NCBI GenBank assembly: GCA_900545555.1
Contig: UQZI01000021.1
Location: 1-29,829, forward strand
Length of the DNA stretch: 29,829 bases
Direction of reading: 5' to 3'
From: an uncultured Collinsella sp.
GTDB lineage: Bacteria; Actinomycetota; Coriobacteriia; Coriobacteriales; Coriobacteriaceae
Shown in pieces: positions 1 to 6,901 of the stretch. Each line of letters begins with the position of its first letter. The first letter of the stretch is position 1. A model generated the notes under the pieces. It was not told the origin of the DNA, did not search any database, and saw only the letters and a list, made by a program, of their open reading frames with translations. Position numbers and translations under genes: made by a program.

Positions 1-161
1 CATTTTTCGGCATGTTTGGAGGCTGATGTACACGAATGTGAAATCCACCGCCGCCCAAAAGCGCCTTCCTCATGTCTGGACTCTCTATGCTTACGCTGGA
101 TAGACATCGCCGGAACGGGTATAGTAGCGAAAGTTTTGTCGTTAAACAGCGGGGGAGTCCT

Positions 162-866
162 GTGGGCATCAAGAAGAAGATCAAAAAGGAGCTTATCGGC
201 ACTTCCGATTACCCGTCGAATAAGATCTTTACGATCTCCAATTTCATCACCTTTACGCGCCTGATCCTCACGCTCGTCTTTCTGTACCTGTTTGTGACGG
301 ACAACAACCGCGTCATCGCCATCGTAATCTACGCCGTTGCCGCCTCCACCGACTGGATGGACGGCCAGATCGCCCGCATGACTAAGACGGTCTCGTGGCT
401 CGGCAAGGTCATGGATCCCATTTGTGACCGCGCGCTGCTGTTCACCGGCGTCTTGGGGCTGGTGGTCCGCGGAGAGCTGCCCATCTGGGTCTGCGTGCTC
501 ATTATTGGCCGCGACATCTATCTGGGCATTGGCACGCTTATCGTGCGTCATTATCACCGTCGCCCCATCGATGTCGTCTTTCCCGGAAAGATTGCCACTG
601 CACTGCTCATGACCGGCTTCTCGCTCATGCTGCTCGGGTTCCCCGTTATTGACGGCCTGCATCTTTTACCTTCAACCCTTACGGCCTTCCCGGGCCTCAA
701 CGGAAGCTCGGTGCCCCTCGGCATCTTCTTTGTGTACGGCGGCGTGATCTTCTCCATGCTCACGGCTGTCATCTATTCCATTAAGGGCGGAGTGGCCATT
801 AAACAGGCTCTCGCGCATCCCGAGGACGAGGACATCGACTTTCTGAACCCCGAAATCGAAGACTGA
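162..866 (+). CDS. CDP-alcohol phosphatidyltransferase, PgsA-like
   Basis: An integral membrane enzyme that should transfer a phosphatidyl group from CDP-diacylglycerol to an alcohol, making a phospholipid head group at the cytoplasmic membrane. The family signature D-x2-DG-x2-AR-x8-G-x3-D-x3-D is complete, with Asp64, Asp67, Gly68, Arg72, Gly81, Asp85 and Asp89. It is followed by several hydrophobic segments. The start is the GTG at 162, because GGGGGAG lies five bases upstream at 151-157; an in-frame ATG at 72 has no such site. The product is about 234 residues. It is the first gene of a likely operon with the FHA, FtsR, apt and NlpC/P60 genes. A second family member with the same motif lies at 21071-21709, so the two probably use different acceptors. 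In mycobacteria pgsA2 lies near garA and the FtsR gene, which supports the family call. The acceptor (glycerol phosphate, inositol phosphate or other) cannot be told from the motif. Confidence 0.88.
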   Translation: MGIKKKIKKELIGTSDYPSNKIFTISNFITFTRLILTLVFLYLFVTDNNRVIAIVIYAVAASTDWMDGQIARMTKTVSWLGKVMDPICDRALLFTGVLGLVVRGELPIWVCVLIIGRDIYLGIGTLIVRHYHRRPIDVVFPGKIATALLMTGFSLMLLGFPVIDGLHLLPSTLTAFPGLNGSSVPLGIFFVYGGVIFSMLTAVIYSIKGGVAIKQALAHPEDEDIDFLNPEIED

Positions 867-876
867 TTCGTTGGGG

Positions 877-882
877 TATGAT
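877..882 (+). promoter_or_regulatory. possible -10 box ahead of the FHA gene
   Basis: TATGAT lies just after the stop of the phosphatidyltransferase gene and about 50 bases before the FHA start. I see no good -35 hexamer at the expected distance. This could be a weak internal promoter, or chance in an operon that is read through. Confidence 0.2.
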
Positions 883-932
883 TACGTACGGTTCATTATT
901 TGCGGCACGTCCGCGATAAGTTAGGGGTTGTC

Positions 933-1367
933 ATGGACAACATGGTTAACAATATGCCTCAGAATGATAAGACTGCTGACGCTACCTGCGTATTCCGAGT
1001 GCCTTCAAGCGACGTCACCGTTCCCGACCTCATGGCCAACGTGCGCATCACCGCCCCCGTTCTGTCCATCGTCAAGGGTCCGCAGACTGGTGCCGCCTTT
1101 GAACTCGAGGACGACGTGACCACCATCGGCCGCGATCCTGCGAACGGCATCTTCCTCAATGACATGACCGTATCGCGCAGCCACGCGCGCATTATTCGCG
1201 AGGGCCTCGGCGCCCGCATCGAGGACCTGGGCTCGCTCAATGGCACCTGGGTCGACGGTGCCATTGTCAACGCGGCCCCGCTGCACGACGGTTCTTCCGT
1301 TCAGATCGGTACGTTTACGCTCATCTACCACGAGAGCACGCCGGAGCGCATCGAAACCGGTGAGTAG
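933..1367 (+). CDS. FHA-domain protein, GarA/OdhI-like
   Basis: A small cytoplasmic forkhead-associated protein of about 144 residues. The FHA core is clear: GR at 66-67, SRSH at 81-84 and NGT at 103-105, the residues that bind phosphothreonine. The N-terminal tail contains DATCVFR, which resembles the ETTSVFR phosphorylation motif of mycobacterial GarA and corynebacterial OdhI. In that family a Ser/Thr kinase phosphorylates the tail, the FHA domain binds it in cis, and this releases 2-oxoglutarate dehydrogenase and glutamate enzymes from inhibition. The ATG at 933 is chosen because AGGGG lies five bases upstream; an earlier in-frame start at 900 lacks a site. The next gene, an FtsR-type MerR regulator, starts three bases after the stop, the same pairing as garA and its neighbour in Mycobacterium. 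Family and fold are firm. The GarA role is inferred from the tail motif and gene order. Confidence 0.85.
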   Translation: MDNMVNNMPQNDKTADATCVFRVPSSDVTVPDLMANVRITAPVLSIVKGPQTGAAFELEDDVTTIGRDPANGIFLNDMTVSRSHARIIREGLGARIEDLGSLNGTWVDGAIVNAAPLHDGSSVQIGTFTLIYHESTPERIETGE

Positions 1368-1370
1368 GTA

Positions 1371-2255
1371 ATGGCCGAACGCAACTATCTGAGTATCGGC
1401 CAAGTCGTCAACCTTCTTCGAGGCGCATACCCCGATCTATCGAACTCAAAAATTAGATTTCTAGAAGATGAGGGGCTCATCACCCCTCATCGTACGCCTA
1501 AGGGGTATCGCCAGTACTCCAAGGAAGACGTTGACCGTCTCGAGGTTATCCTGCACCTGCAGAAGACCCGTTACATGCCGCTCAACGTCATTAAGCAGCG
1601 CTTGGAAAACGCAACGGACCTGTCCACGTTGGCTTACGAGGTGGGTCTTCTGTCCGATGTTCCGCTTAAGACGGAGCCCAAGGAGACCAAGCAAAAGCTG
1701 CATCCCATCGAGACCATTCCCGACATGCTCGGTGTTGAGATTTCGTTTATCCGCTCCCTTGCCGAGAACGATCTTATCCGCATCATCAAGAGCCCGCAGA
1801 ACCGTGAGCTCGTCGATGGCCGAGATTTCCCGATTATCCGTTACTGCTCGGAGCTGTCGCGCTTCCACATTGAGCCGCGCAATCTGCGTCAGTACGTATC
1901 GTCGGCAAACCGCGAGTCTTCGATGTTTGAGCAGGTTCTCGTGAGCATGCTCGGCATGGATACTTCCGATGACGAGCGCGACGCCAAGCTCGAGCGTGCT
2001 TTTAAGAAGCTGCACGACCTCACCGAGGGTGTGCACACCGCGCTCCTTAAGAACCGTGTCTTTGAGTCGCTCAACGCCGTGGTCGAGGACGCTGACATCG
2101 ATGCCCTCGATGAGGAGATCGCGCGTTCCGAATCCACCAAGGCTAAAAGCGATGGGGCAAGCGTCCCCGCGGTTACCGCGCACGACGAGTCGCTCGTGCA
2201 GCCGTCCAAGGTCGTCGTCCCCTCGCATAGCTCGTCTGCTAACACGGGCAAATAA
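1371..2255 (+). CDS. ftsR: MerR-family transcriptional regulator, FtsR type
   Basis: A DNA-binding regulator of 294 residues with an N-terminal MerR winged helix (residues about 7-75: LSIGQVVNLL, then IRFLEDEGLI and GYRQYSKEDVDRL) and a long C-terminal region. The length and the position right after a GarA-like gene match the actinobacterial FtsR family (Rv1828 in M. tuberculosis), which in Corynebacterium controls ftsZ expression. The C-terminal 60 residues are low in complexity and rich in Ser, Ala and Asp, and are probably disordered. The start is the ATG three bases after the FHA stop codon, so the two genes are probably translationally coupled. No ftsZ gene lies in the window, so its target cannot be checked here. 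Confidence 0.85.
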   Translation: MAERNYLSIGQVVNLLRGAYPDLSNSKIRFLEDEGLITPHRTPKGYRQYSKEDVDRLEVILHLQKTRYMPLNVIKQRLENATDLSTLAYEVGLLSDVPLKTEPKETKQKLHPIETIPDMLGVEISFIRSLAENDLIRIIKSPQNRELVDGRDFPIIRYCSELSRFHIEPRNLRQYVSSANRESSMFEQVLVSMLGMDTSDDERDAKLERAFKKLHDLTEGVHTALLKNRVFESLNAVVEDADIDALDEEIARSESTKAKSDGASVPAVTAHDESLVQPSKVVVPSHSSSANTGK

Positions 2256-2290
2256 CCGCCGTTCACCCGGCAATCCATGAAAGGTCACCC

Positions 2291-2821
2291 ATGTACGACT
2301 TCGAATCTCAAATCGTCGATATCCCCGACTATCCCGAGCCCGGAGTCGTCTTTAAGGACATCACGCCGCTCTTTGGCAATCCCGAGGCCCTGAAGGCCAT
2401 GGTGGATGCCCTTGCCGAGCATTTTGCCGACATGGGCATTACCAAGGTCGTAGGACCCGAGGCCCGCGGCTTTATGGTCGGTGTGCCCGTGGCCGTCGCC
2501 CTGGGTGCCGGCTTTGTTCCCGCACGTAAGCCGGGTAAACTACCGCGCAAGACGGTAAGCGAGAGCTACGAGCTCGAGTATGGAACTGATTCTATCGAGA
2601 TCCACGCCGATGCCATCAGCTCTAAAGATACCGTGTTGATTCTGGACGACTTGGTCGCGACGGGCGGAACCGTCGAGGCAACAGGTAAACTGGTGCGAGA
2701 TATGGGCGCAAAGCTTGTGGGCTACGGTTGTATCCTTGAGCTTGCGTTTCTCAACCCGCGCAAGAAGCTCACGCCTTCTAACGAGGACGTTGAACTCTTT
2801 AGCCTGGTAACGGTGGACTAG
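2291..2821 (+). CDS. apt: adenine phosphoribosyltransferase
   Basis: A cytoplasmic purine salvage enzyme that converts adenine and PRPP to AMP and pyrophosphate. The 176-residue length is normal for the family. The start region IPDYPEPGVVFKDITPLF is typical of Apt, and the PRPP-binding loop VLILDDLVATGGT is at residues 115-127. AAAGG lies six bases ahead of the ATG. The gene follows ftsR by 35 bases and precedes the NlpC/P60 gene by 32 bases, with no terminator in either gap, so it is probably co-transcribed with both. Confidence 0.96.
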   Translation: MYDFESQIVDIPDYPEPGVVFKDITPLFGNPEALKAMVDALAEHFADMGITKVVGPEARGFMVGVPVAVALGAGFVPARKPGKLPRKTVSESYELEYGTDSIEIHADAISSKDTVLILDDLVATGGTVEATGKLVRDMGAKLVGYGCILELAFLNPRKKLTPSNEDVELFSLVTVD

Positions 2822-2853
2822 CCGCTACCCTTAGATACCGGAAAGGAAGCTAC

Positions 2854-3960
2854 ATGCGCACAGCAAACACGCACAAAAACATGGCACGCTGCGCTGCTAC
2901 GGCAACCCTCGCTTGTGTTTTGGGCTTGGGCCTTGCGGCTCCTGCCTACGCCGATACCGCATCCGACCTTGCCGCTGCCCGTACCAAGCTCGAGCAGATT
3001 GGCACCCAAACCCAGCAAATTCATGAAGAACTCTCCGCACAGACGCAGGAGCTTGATCAGACTGCAGGCGAGATCACGCAAAAGCAGCAAGAGATTTCCG
3101 AAGGTCAGGCAAAGCTCTCTAACTACGTTGCCGGTGAATACAAGACCGGCGGTCTGAGTCTCCTTCAGGTTCTGACGGGCGTCGACGATCTGGGCGACAT
3201 GCTCAACCGTCTCTTCTACTACGGCAAGGTGTCCGACAAGCAGGCCCAGACCATTCAGGAGGTCAAGGACCTTAAGCAGCAGCTCACCGATAAGCAGACC
3301 GAGCAGGAGAAGAACGTCGCTGCGACGCAGAAGAAGGTCGACGAGCTCAATGCCCAGCAAGCTGAGGCCCAGAGTGTCGTGAACTCTCTGGATTCTCAGC
3401 TGCAGGCCGAGCTTGCTGCCGAGGCCGAGGCCAACGCTGCGCTGCAGGCTGGCATTAATGCCAGCACCGCCGAAAAGGCCACGGTGAGCAACGATACCGC
3501 CGGTACGACCGAGAACACTCCCGCGCCCACTCCTGCTCCCGCGCCGCAGCCTTCGACGCCCACTCCTGCTCCTACGCCGCAGCCCTCGACGCCCGCTCCG
3601 GCTCCGACGCCTTCCGCACCGAGCCAGTCCGTTGACGGTGGTACCGTTGTTTCGCGCGCCTACAGCAAGCTCGGATACGCTTACTCTTGGGGCGGCATTG
3701 GACCGAACAGCTTTGACTGCTCCGGCTTTGTAAGCTATTGCCTCACGGGCCGCTACTGCCGTCTGGGCACCACCGGCACTTTCATGGGTTGGACCCGTGT
3801 GTCCGATCCGCAACCCGGCGATGTTGTGGTTAACTCCTACCATACCGGCATCTATATCGGTAATGGCCAGATGATCCATGCTTCCGACTACAAAACGGGC
3901 GTTATCATCAGCTCCGTCGCAGCCGGTATGAACAACAACTACATCTTCGTACGCTACTAA
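2854..3960 (+). CDS. secreted NlpC/P60 peptidoglycan hydrolase
   Basis: A 368-residue exported cell wall peptidase, expected to cut peptide stems of peptidoglycan. A Sec signal peptide spans residues 1-33, with likely cleavage after AYA. Residues 35-205 are a Gln/Glu/Ala-rich coiled coil. A proline-rich linker with three 11-residue repeats covers 225-257, and the NlpC/P60 domain runs from about 262 to the end. The catalytic Cys289 is in DCSGF, His330 is in HTGIYIG, and His342 may be the third catalytic residue. GGAAAGGA precedes the ATG. A coiled coil plus NlpC/P60 resembles RipA- and CwlO-like hydrolases, in which the coiled coil controls activity, often through FtsEX; that partner is not seen here. 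This is the last gene before a strong terminator at 3984. Confidence 0.92.
   Translation: MRTANTHKNMARCAATATLACVLGLGLAAPAYADTASDLAAARTKLEQIGTQTQQIHEELSAQTQELDQTAGEITQKQQEISEGQAKLSNYVAGEYKTGGLSLLQVLTGVDDLGDMLNRLFYYGKVSDKQAQTIQEVKDLKQQLTDKQTEQEKNVAATQKKVDELNAQQAEAQSVVNSLDSQLQAELAAEAEANAALQAGINASTAEKATVSNDTAGTTENTPAPTPAPAPQPSTPTPAPTPQPSTPAPAPTPSAPSQSVDGGTVVSRAYSKLGYAYSWGGIGPNSFDCSGFVSYCLTGRYCRLGTTGTFMGWTRVSDPQPGDVVVNSYHTGIYIGNGQMIHASDYKTGVIISSVAAGMNNNYIFVRY
3526..3624 (+). repeat. 33-bp tandem repeat encoding a Pro/Thr-rich linker
   Basis: Three in-frame 33-base units encode the 11-residue blocks PTPAPAPQPST, PTPAPTPQPST and PAPAPTPSAPS. They join the coiled coil of the NlpC/P60 protein to its catalytic domain. 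The number of units could vary between strains by slippage. Confidence 0.8.
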
Positions 3961-3983
3961 TTTATTGCTACAGCGAACGAACG

Positions 3984-4022
3984 TGGGCCTCGCGATCTTG
4001 AGTCACGAGGCCCATTCTTTTT
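3984..4022 (+). terminator. intrinsic terminator after the NlpC/P60 gene
   Basis: A perfect 9-bp stem (TGGGCCTCG at 3984-3992, CGAGGCCCA at 4006-4014) is followed at once by TTCTTTTT. It lies 23 bases after the stop of the NlpC/P60 gene and closes the 162-3960 operon. Confidence 0.9.
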
Positions 4023-4047
4023 GAGCCTACCGTTTGCCTTATGATTA

Positions 4048-4084
4048 GGATGGCTATCTAGTATTCAAAACTAGATAGCCATCC
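4048..4084. promoter_or_regulatory. perfect 15-bp palindrome, likely operator upstream of degV
   Basis: GGATGGCTATCTAGT (4048-4062) and its exact reverse complement (4070-4084) flank a 7-base spacer. There is no T-run after it, so it is not a terminator. The palindrome is centred 38 bases before the first base of the degV -10 box. The inner 11-base arms and the 7-base spacer recur at 5726-5754, upstream of the DUF1836 regulator gene. The block GATGGCTAT recurs as a direct repeat at 4098-4106 and runs into the -10 box. The likely ligand is the DUF1836 MerR-like protein encoded by the next gene. Confidence 0.75.
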
Positions 4085-4103
4085 AATCAATCAAAAAGAT
4101 GGC

Positions 4104-4124
4104 TATAATTGTTGGGGAACAATT
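4104..4124 (+). promoter_or_regulatory. degV -10 box and small leader hairpin
   Basis: A consensus TATAAT is at 4104-4109. The bases 16 to 18 upstream give no recognisable -35 hexamer, as expected for a promoter that needs an activator bound at the upstream palindrome. Overlapping and following the box is AATTGTT-GGGG-AACAATT (4107-4124), a perfect 7-bp hairpin just before the AAAGGA ribosome binding site. Confidence 0.6.
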
Positions 4125-4138
4125 AGAAAGGACCCTCT

Positions 4139-5005
4139 ATGAGCTGGGCACTTATCTCAGATTCAAGCTGCAACCTCCGCGATTGGCAACCGACCGCACC
4201 CCATGCCACCTTTGCATTTGCGCCCCTCAAAATTCGAGTGGGAGAGCGTGAATTCGTTGATGACCTTTCGCTCGACGTTCATGAGCTCAACTGCGCTGTT
4301 CAGGCGGAGACGAACGCTTCTTCGAGCGCTTGTCCCAGCGTAGGGGAGTGGGCCGAGCTCTTCAAATTGGCAGACAATACCATCTGCATGCCGATCTCTG
4401 AGGGCGTGTCGGGCAGCTACAACGCGGCAGCCACGGCTCGCGATATGATTCTTGCCGAGGAACCGGACCGCAATATTCATCTTGTCAATTCGCGCGCAGC
4501 TGGCGGCAAAATGGACCTCATTTTCTTGCTGTTCGACCGCTATCTTGCAAGCAATCCGGATGTCTCATTCGAGGACGCTTGCACATACTTCGATAGCCTT
4601 GAGCAGAACAGCAAAATCCTCTTCAGCTTGTGCAATTACGAAAACCTGGCCAAAGCCGGACGTATCCCTAAGGCAGCCGGCGTCATTGCCAACAAGCTCA
4701 ATATTCGCATATTGGGCACGGCGAGTGAGGCCGGTAAAATCGAACTCGTCGGACACACGCGTGGCGAAAAGAAGATGCTCAACAAGATCATCGACACCAT
4801 GGAAGCCGAGGGTTTTACGGGCGGTGAGGTCGTCATCGATCACGTTGAGAACGAAGCTGGAGCCCAGGCGCTTACTGACCGCATAGTCGAGCATTGGCCC
4901 GGCTCCAAGACCATCACCATGCCCTGCAACGGCCTGGATTCCTATTACGCCGAGATGCACGGCCTGATCATCGGCTACGGCATGGGCGTAGCTTCGGGCA
5001 AATAA
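4139..5005 (+). CDS. DegV family fatty-acid-binding protein
   Basis: A 288-residue cytoplasmic protein of the DegV (FakB) family. Members bind a single fatty acid in a two-domain fold and, in Firmicutes, present it to the FakA kinase for phosphorylation. The N-terminal ALISDSSCNL matches the usual start. The Ser-rich ASSSACPS at 60-67 corresponds to the family TSQPS loop, and SGSYNAA is at 91-97. AAAGGA lies six bases before the ATG. No fakA is in the window. The gene has its own promoter with a palindromic operator and faces the DUF1836 regulator gene, with which it shares a terminator. Family assignment is firm; the fatty acid role is taken from the family. Confidence 0.92.
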   Translation: MSWALISDSSCNLRDWQPTAPHATFAFAPLKIRVGEREFVDDLSLDVHELNCAVQAETNASSSACPSVGEWAELFKLADNTICMPISEGVSGSYNAAATARDMILAEEPDRNIHLVNSRAAGGKMDLIFLLFDRYLASNPDVSFEDACTYFDSLEQNSKILFSLCNYENLAKAGRIPKAAGVIANKLNIRILGTASEAGKIELVGHTRGEKKMLNKIIDTMEAEGFTGGEVVIDHVENEAGAQALTDRIVEHWPGSKTITMPCNGLDSYYAEMHGLIIGYGMGVASGK

Positions 5006-5024
5006 AGTCCAACCAAGCAAAAAT

Positions 5025-5066
5025 ACGGGCGGGACAAAGCGACAGATGGCTCTTTGTCCCGCCCGT
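5025..5066. terminator. bidirectional terminator between degV and the DUF1836 gene
   Basis: A perfect 15-bp stem (5025-5039 with 5052-5066) has a 12-base loop. On the plus strand it ends in TTTTA; on the minus strand it is followed by TATTTTTG. It lies between two convergent genes and can serve both. Confidence 0.92.
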
Positions 5067-5078
5067 TTTATACTTCGG

Positions 5079-5690
5079 CTAGCTATTAAACCCGTTGAAC
5101 TTTAGATAGCTCATCAGGTACGCCTTCGAAACGAAGGACGATACCGCGCTGCGCACAAGCAGCGACTCACGCGTTACCTGATGCGCCGTATCGGGAACCG
5201 GCGTCTGCTCGACGGAAAACGCCGAACGAATCGATGCCTCGAGCTGATCGACCACATAATCGAAGGCCGTCGGGGCATCGTAGCTCAAACGCTGAATGTT
5301 AAAGAGTGCCTGCACCGCAGCAATAGGTAGCACCTGCTTAAAGATACAGATGGCGATGAGGCGGGCAATCTGCTCGCGGCCATATTGCTTTTTGACTGGA
5401 GCAGGCACCAGGCCGACCTTCACGTAGTTATTGATCATCGATGGCGTAATGACAGGCTGCTCAACGCAAATGGACAGCGGCTCCATCCACAGCGCAACAT
5501 ACTCAATGACCTGGTCGCGATAGAGCGTCACATTGGGCAACTGGTCATAGCGCGACAGACTCAACGTATTGAGTTTGCACACGATTTCGGACTGAATAAA
5601 TGCATCGGGCAGCACCGTGGGCTGAATATCCTCAGGCTTAATACTGACCGACGAATCGGACATCGGAATAACGTGTTTAACGTGGTTCAT
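5079..5690 (-). CDS. DUF1836 MerR-like transcriptional regulator
   Basis: A protein of about 203 residues with a DUF1836 domain (residues about 48-155: the LPNVTLYRDQVIEYV segment, then MINNYVKVGLV at 85-95 and KQYGREQIARL). This resembles the winged helix of MerR proteins, so DNA binding is likely. DUF1836 genes are often found beside degV genes in Gram-positive bacteria, as here. The ATG at 5690 is chosen because GGAGG lies six bases upstream. A longer reading frame to 5819 would run over the promoter, the operator and a terminator, so it is rejected. No ligand-binding motif is recognised in the C-terminal 50 residues. The shared palindromes at 4048-4084 and 5726-5754 suggest it controls both degV and itself. 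Confidence 0.85.
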   Translation of the reverse strand: MNHVKHVIPMSDSSVSIKPEDIQPTVLPDAFIQSEIVCKLNTLSLSRYDQLPNVTLYRDQVIEYVALWMEPLSICVEQPVITPSMINNYVKVGLVPAPVKKQYGREQIARLIAICIFKQVLPIAAVQALFNIQRLSYDAPTAFDYVVDQLEASIRSAFSVEQTPVPDTAHQVTRESLLVRSAVSSFVSKAYLMSYLKFNGFNS

Positions 5691-5714
5691 AAAGGTCCTC
5701 CGTTCATTTACTAT

Positions 5715-5754
5715 ATTGTATTCTAGGTTATCTAGTTTTGCATACCACATAGCC
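5715..5754 (-). promoter_or_regulatory. promoter and operator of the DUF1836 gene
   Basis: On the minus strand a TACAAT -10 box lies at 5720-5715. Upstream is a degenerate palindrome at 5726-5754, read on the plus strand as GGTTATCTAGT, 7 bases, ACCACATAGCC. Eight of its 11 arm positions pair. Arm length and spacer are the same as in the inner 29 bases of the palindrome before degV. It covers the place where the -35 hexamer should be, so repression of its own gene is the simplest reading. Confidence 0.6.
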
Positions 5755-5762
5755 GGCAAGTA

Positions 5763-5804
5763 AAAGTGGTTGGACAACACATTGATGCATCGTCCAACCA
5801 CTTT
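5763..5804 (-). terminator. intrinsic terminator of trxB
   Basis: A perfect 13-bp stem (5763-5775 with 5792-5804) lies 40 bases past the trxB stop. Read on the minus strand it runs out into TTTTA. It insulates trxB from the DUF1836 promoter directly downstream. Confidence 0.85.
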
Positions 5805-5844
5805 GTGTAAAGATAGCAACCTTACATAAGATATATTATCGTAC

Positions 5845-6783
5845 TTAAGCGCGTAGAAAAGCGTATGCGCTGGTTGCCGCTATGGCTCCGTCCGAAACGG
5901 CGGTCACAACCTGGCGTAAACGCTTGGAACGGATATCGCCGGCTGCAAATAAGCCGGGCGTGCGGGTGGCCATCGAATCATCGGTAACAATACCGCCGTC
6001 AGGAGCCAGATCGACGAGATGCTCAACAAGTTCGGTATGAGGTTGCGTTCCCGTAAAGACAAAAATGCCAAATGAGCCAGGTTCAAAAGACTCAGTGTGC
6101 ATTTCGCCAGTCGCATTATCCTTGAACGTAATTGTCGTGGGCATCGCTTCACCAGAAAGCTCAACAATACTAGTTTGGTACCTAACTGAAATATTGTCCT
6201 TAGCAATCACCTTATTCACAACGCCCTCGGGTGCACGGAACTGATCGCGACGCAGCACGATGGTCACGCTGCTGGCAATGTCGGACAGGAACAGCGCCTC
6301 CTCGCATGCCGAATTGCCGCCTCCGATAACAAAGACCTGCTTGCCACGGAAGAACATGCCGTCACAGGTCGCACAATACGAAACGCCACGACCGCGATAC
6401 GTGTCCTCGCCAACAAAACCCGCAGGACGCGGCGTGGCACCCATACACGCAATGACGCTCTTGGCCACTGTGTCGCCCATATCATGATGGATGGTGAATT
6501 GAGCCGCATCGGCATCGTAATCGACGCCCGTCACCATACTCCATTCAACCTGAGCCCCCAGGCCTTCAGCATGCTGTTGGAACCGCTCACCAAGTTCGAC
6601 ACCGCTCAGTAGCGGAATGCCAGGATAATTCTCAATCTCGTTGGATGTGGCGATCTGTCCGCCCGACATGCCCTGCTCAAGGACAGTCGTCGTCAGGTTG
6701 GCGCGCGCCGCATAAATGGCGGCAGCATAGCCCGCGGGACCGCCGCCGATAATCGCAACATCGATCGTCTGATCGGTAGTCAT
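5845..6783 (-). CDS. trxB: thioredoxin reductase
   Basis: A cytoplasmic FAD- and NADPH-dependent flavoenzyme of 312 residues that reduces thioredoxin. The FAD-binding GGGPAG is at 13-18, the redox-active Cys137-Ala-Thr-Cys140 follows, and the NADPH-binding GGGNSA is at 154-159. The C-terminal FAD motif is GLFAAGDIR. The ATG at 6783 is preceded by AGAGGA at six bases; the open frame extends further upstream without a site. No thioredoxin gene is adjacent. The gene is transcribed away from the glycosyltransferase gene, with about 118 bases between the starts, and ends in its own terminator. Confidence 0.95.
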   Translation of the reverse strand: MTTDQTIDVAIIGGGPAGYAAAIYAARANLTTTVLEQGMSGGQIATSNEIENYPGIPLLSGVELGERFQQHAEGLGAQVEWSMVTGVDYDADAAQFTIHHDMGDTVAKSVIACMGATPRPAGFVGEDTYRGRGVSYCATCDGMFFRGKQVFVIGGGNSACEEALFLSDIASSVTIVLRRDQFRAPEGVVNKVIAKDNISVRYQTSIVELSGEAMPTTITFKDNATGEMHTESFEPGSFGIFVFTGTQPHTELVEHLVDLAPDGGIVTDDSMATRTPGLFAAGDIRSKRLRQVVTAVSDGAIAATSAYAFLRA

Positions 6784-6901
6784 GAAGAGTCCTCTCGTCA
6801 AAACGTTGTCGTTCTTTGCGCTCATACCCAAATTTACGTGAACGTGACACTCATGCACTACAATGATAAATCCGTATTACAAAGCTGAAGGGGAGTTATC
6901 G

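Noticed and set aside
1..103. End of an upstream gene (stop TGA at 24-26) overlapping a 25-codon frame with GGAGG and ATG at 26, and a possible divergent minus-strand start at 73
   Set aside because: All pieces are too short or cut by the window edge. None has a recognisable sequence, so no call is made.
2818..3879. A 353-codon minus-strand frame opposite the NlpC/P60 gene
   Set aside because: It is Arg/Gly/Leu-rich translation of the reverse complement of the coiled coil and proline linker; the plus-strand gene has a signal peptide and catalytic motif.
5691..5819. N-terminal extension of the DUF1836 frame
   Set aside because: It would cross the promoter, the operator and the trxB terminator; a good ribosome site supports the start at 5690.
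6833..6864. A promoter for the glycosyltransferase gene using TTTACG and TACAAT
   Set aside because: The spacing is 20 bases and the -35 is poor, so only the -10 is mentioned in the gene entry.
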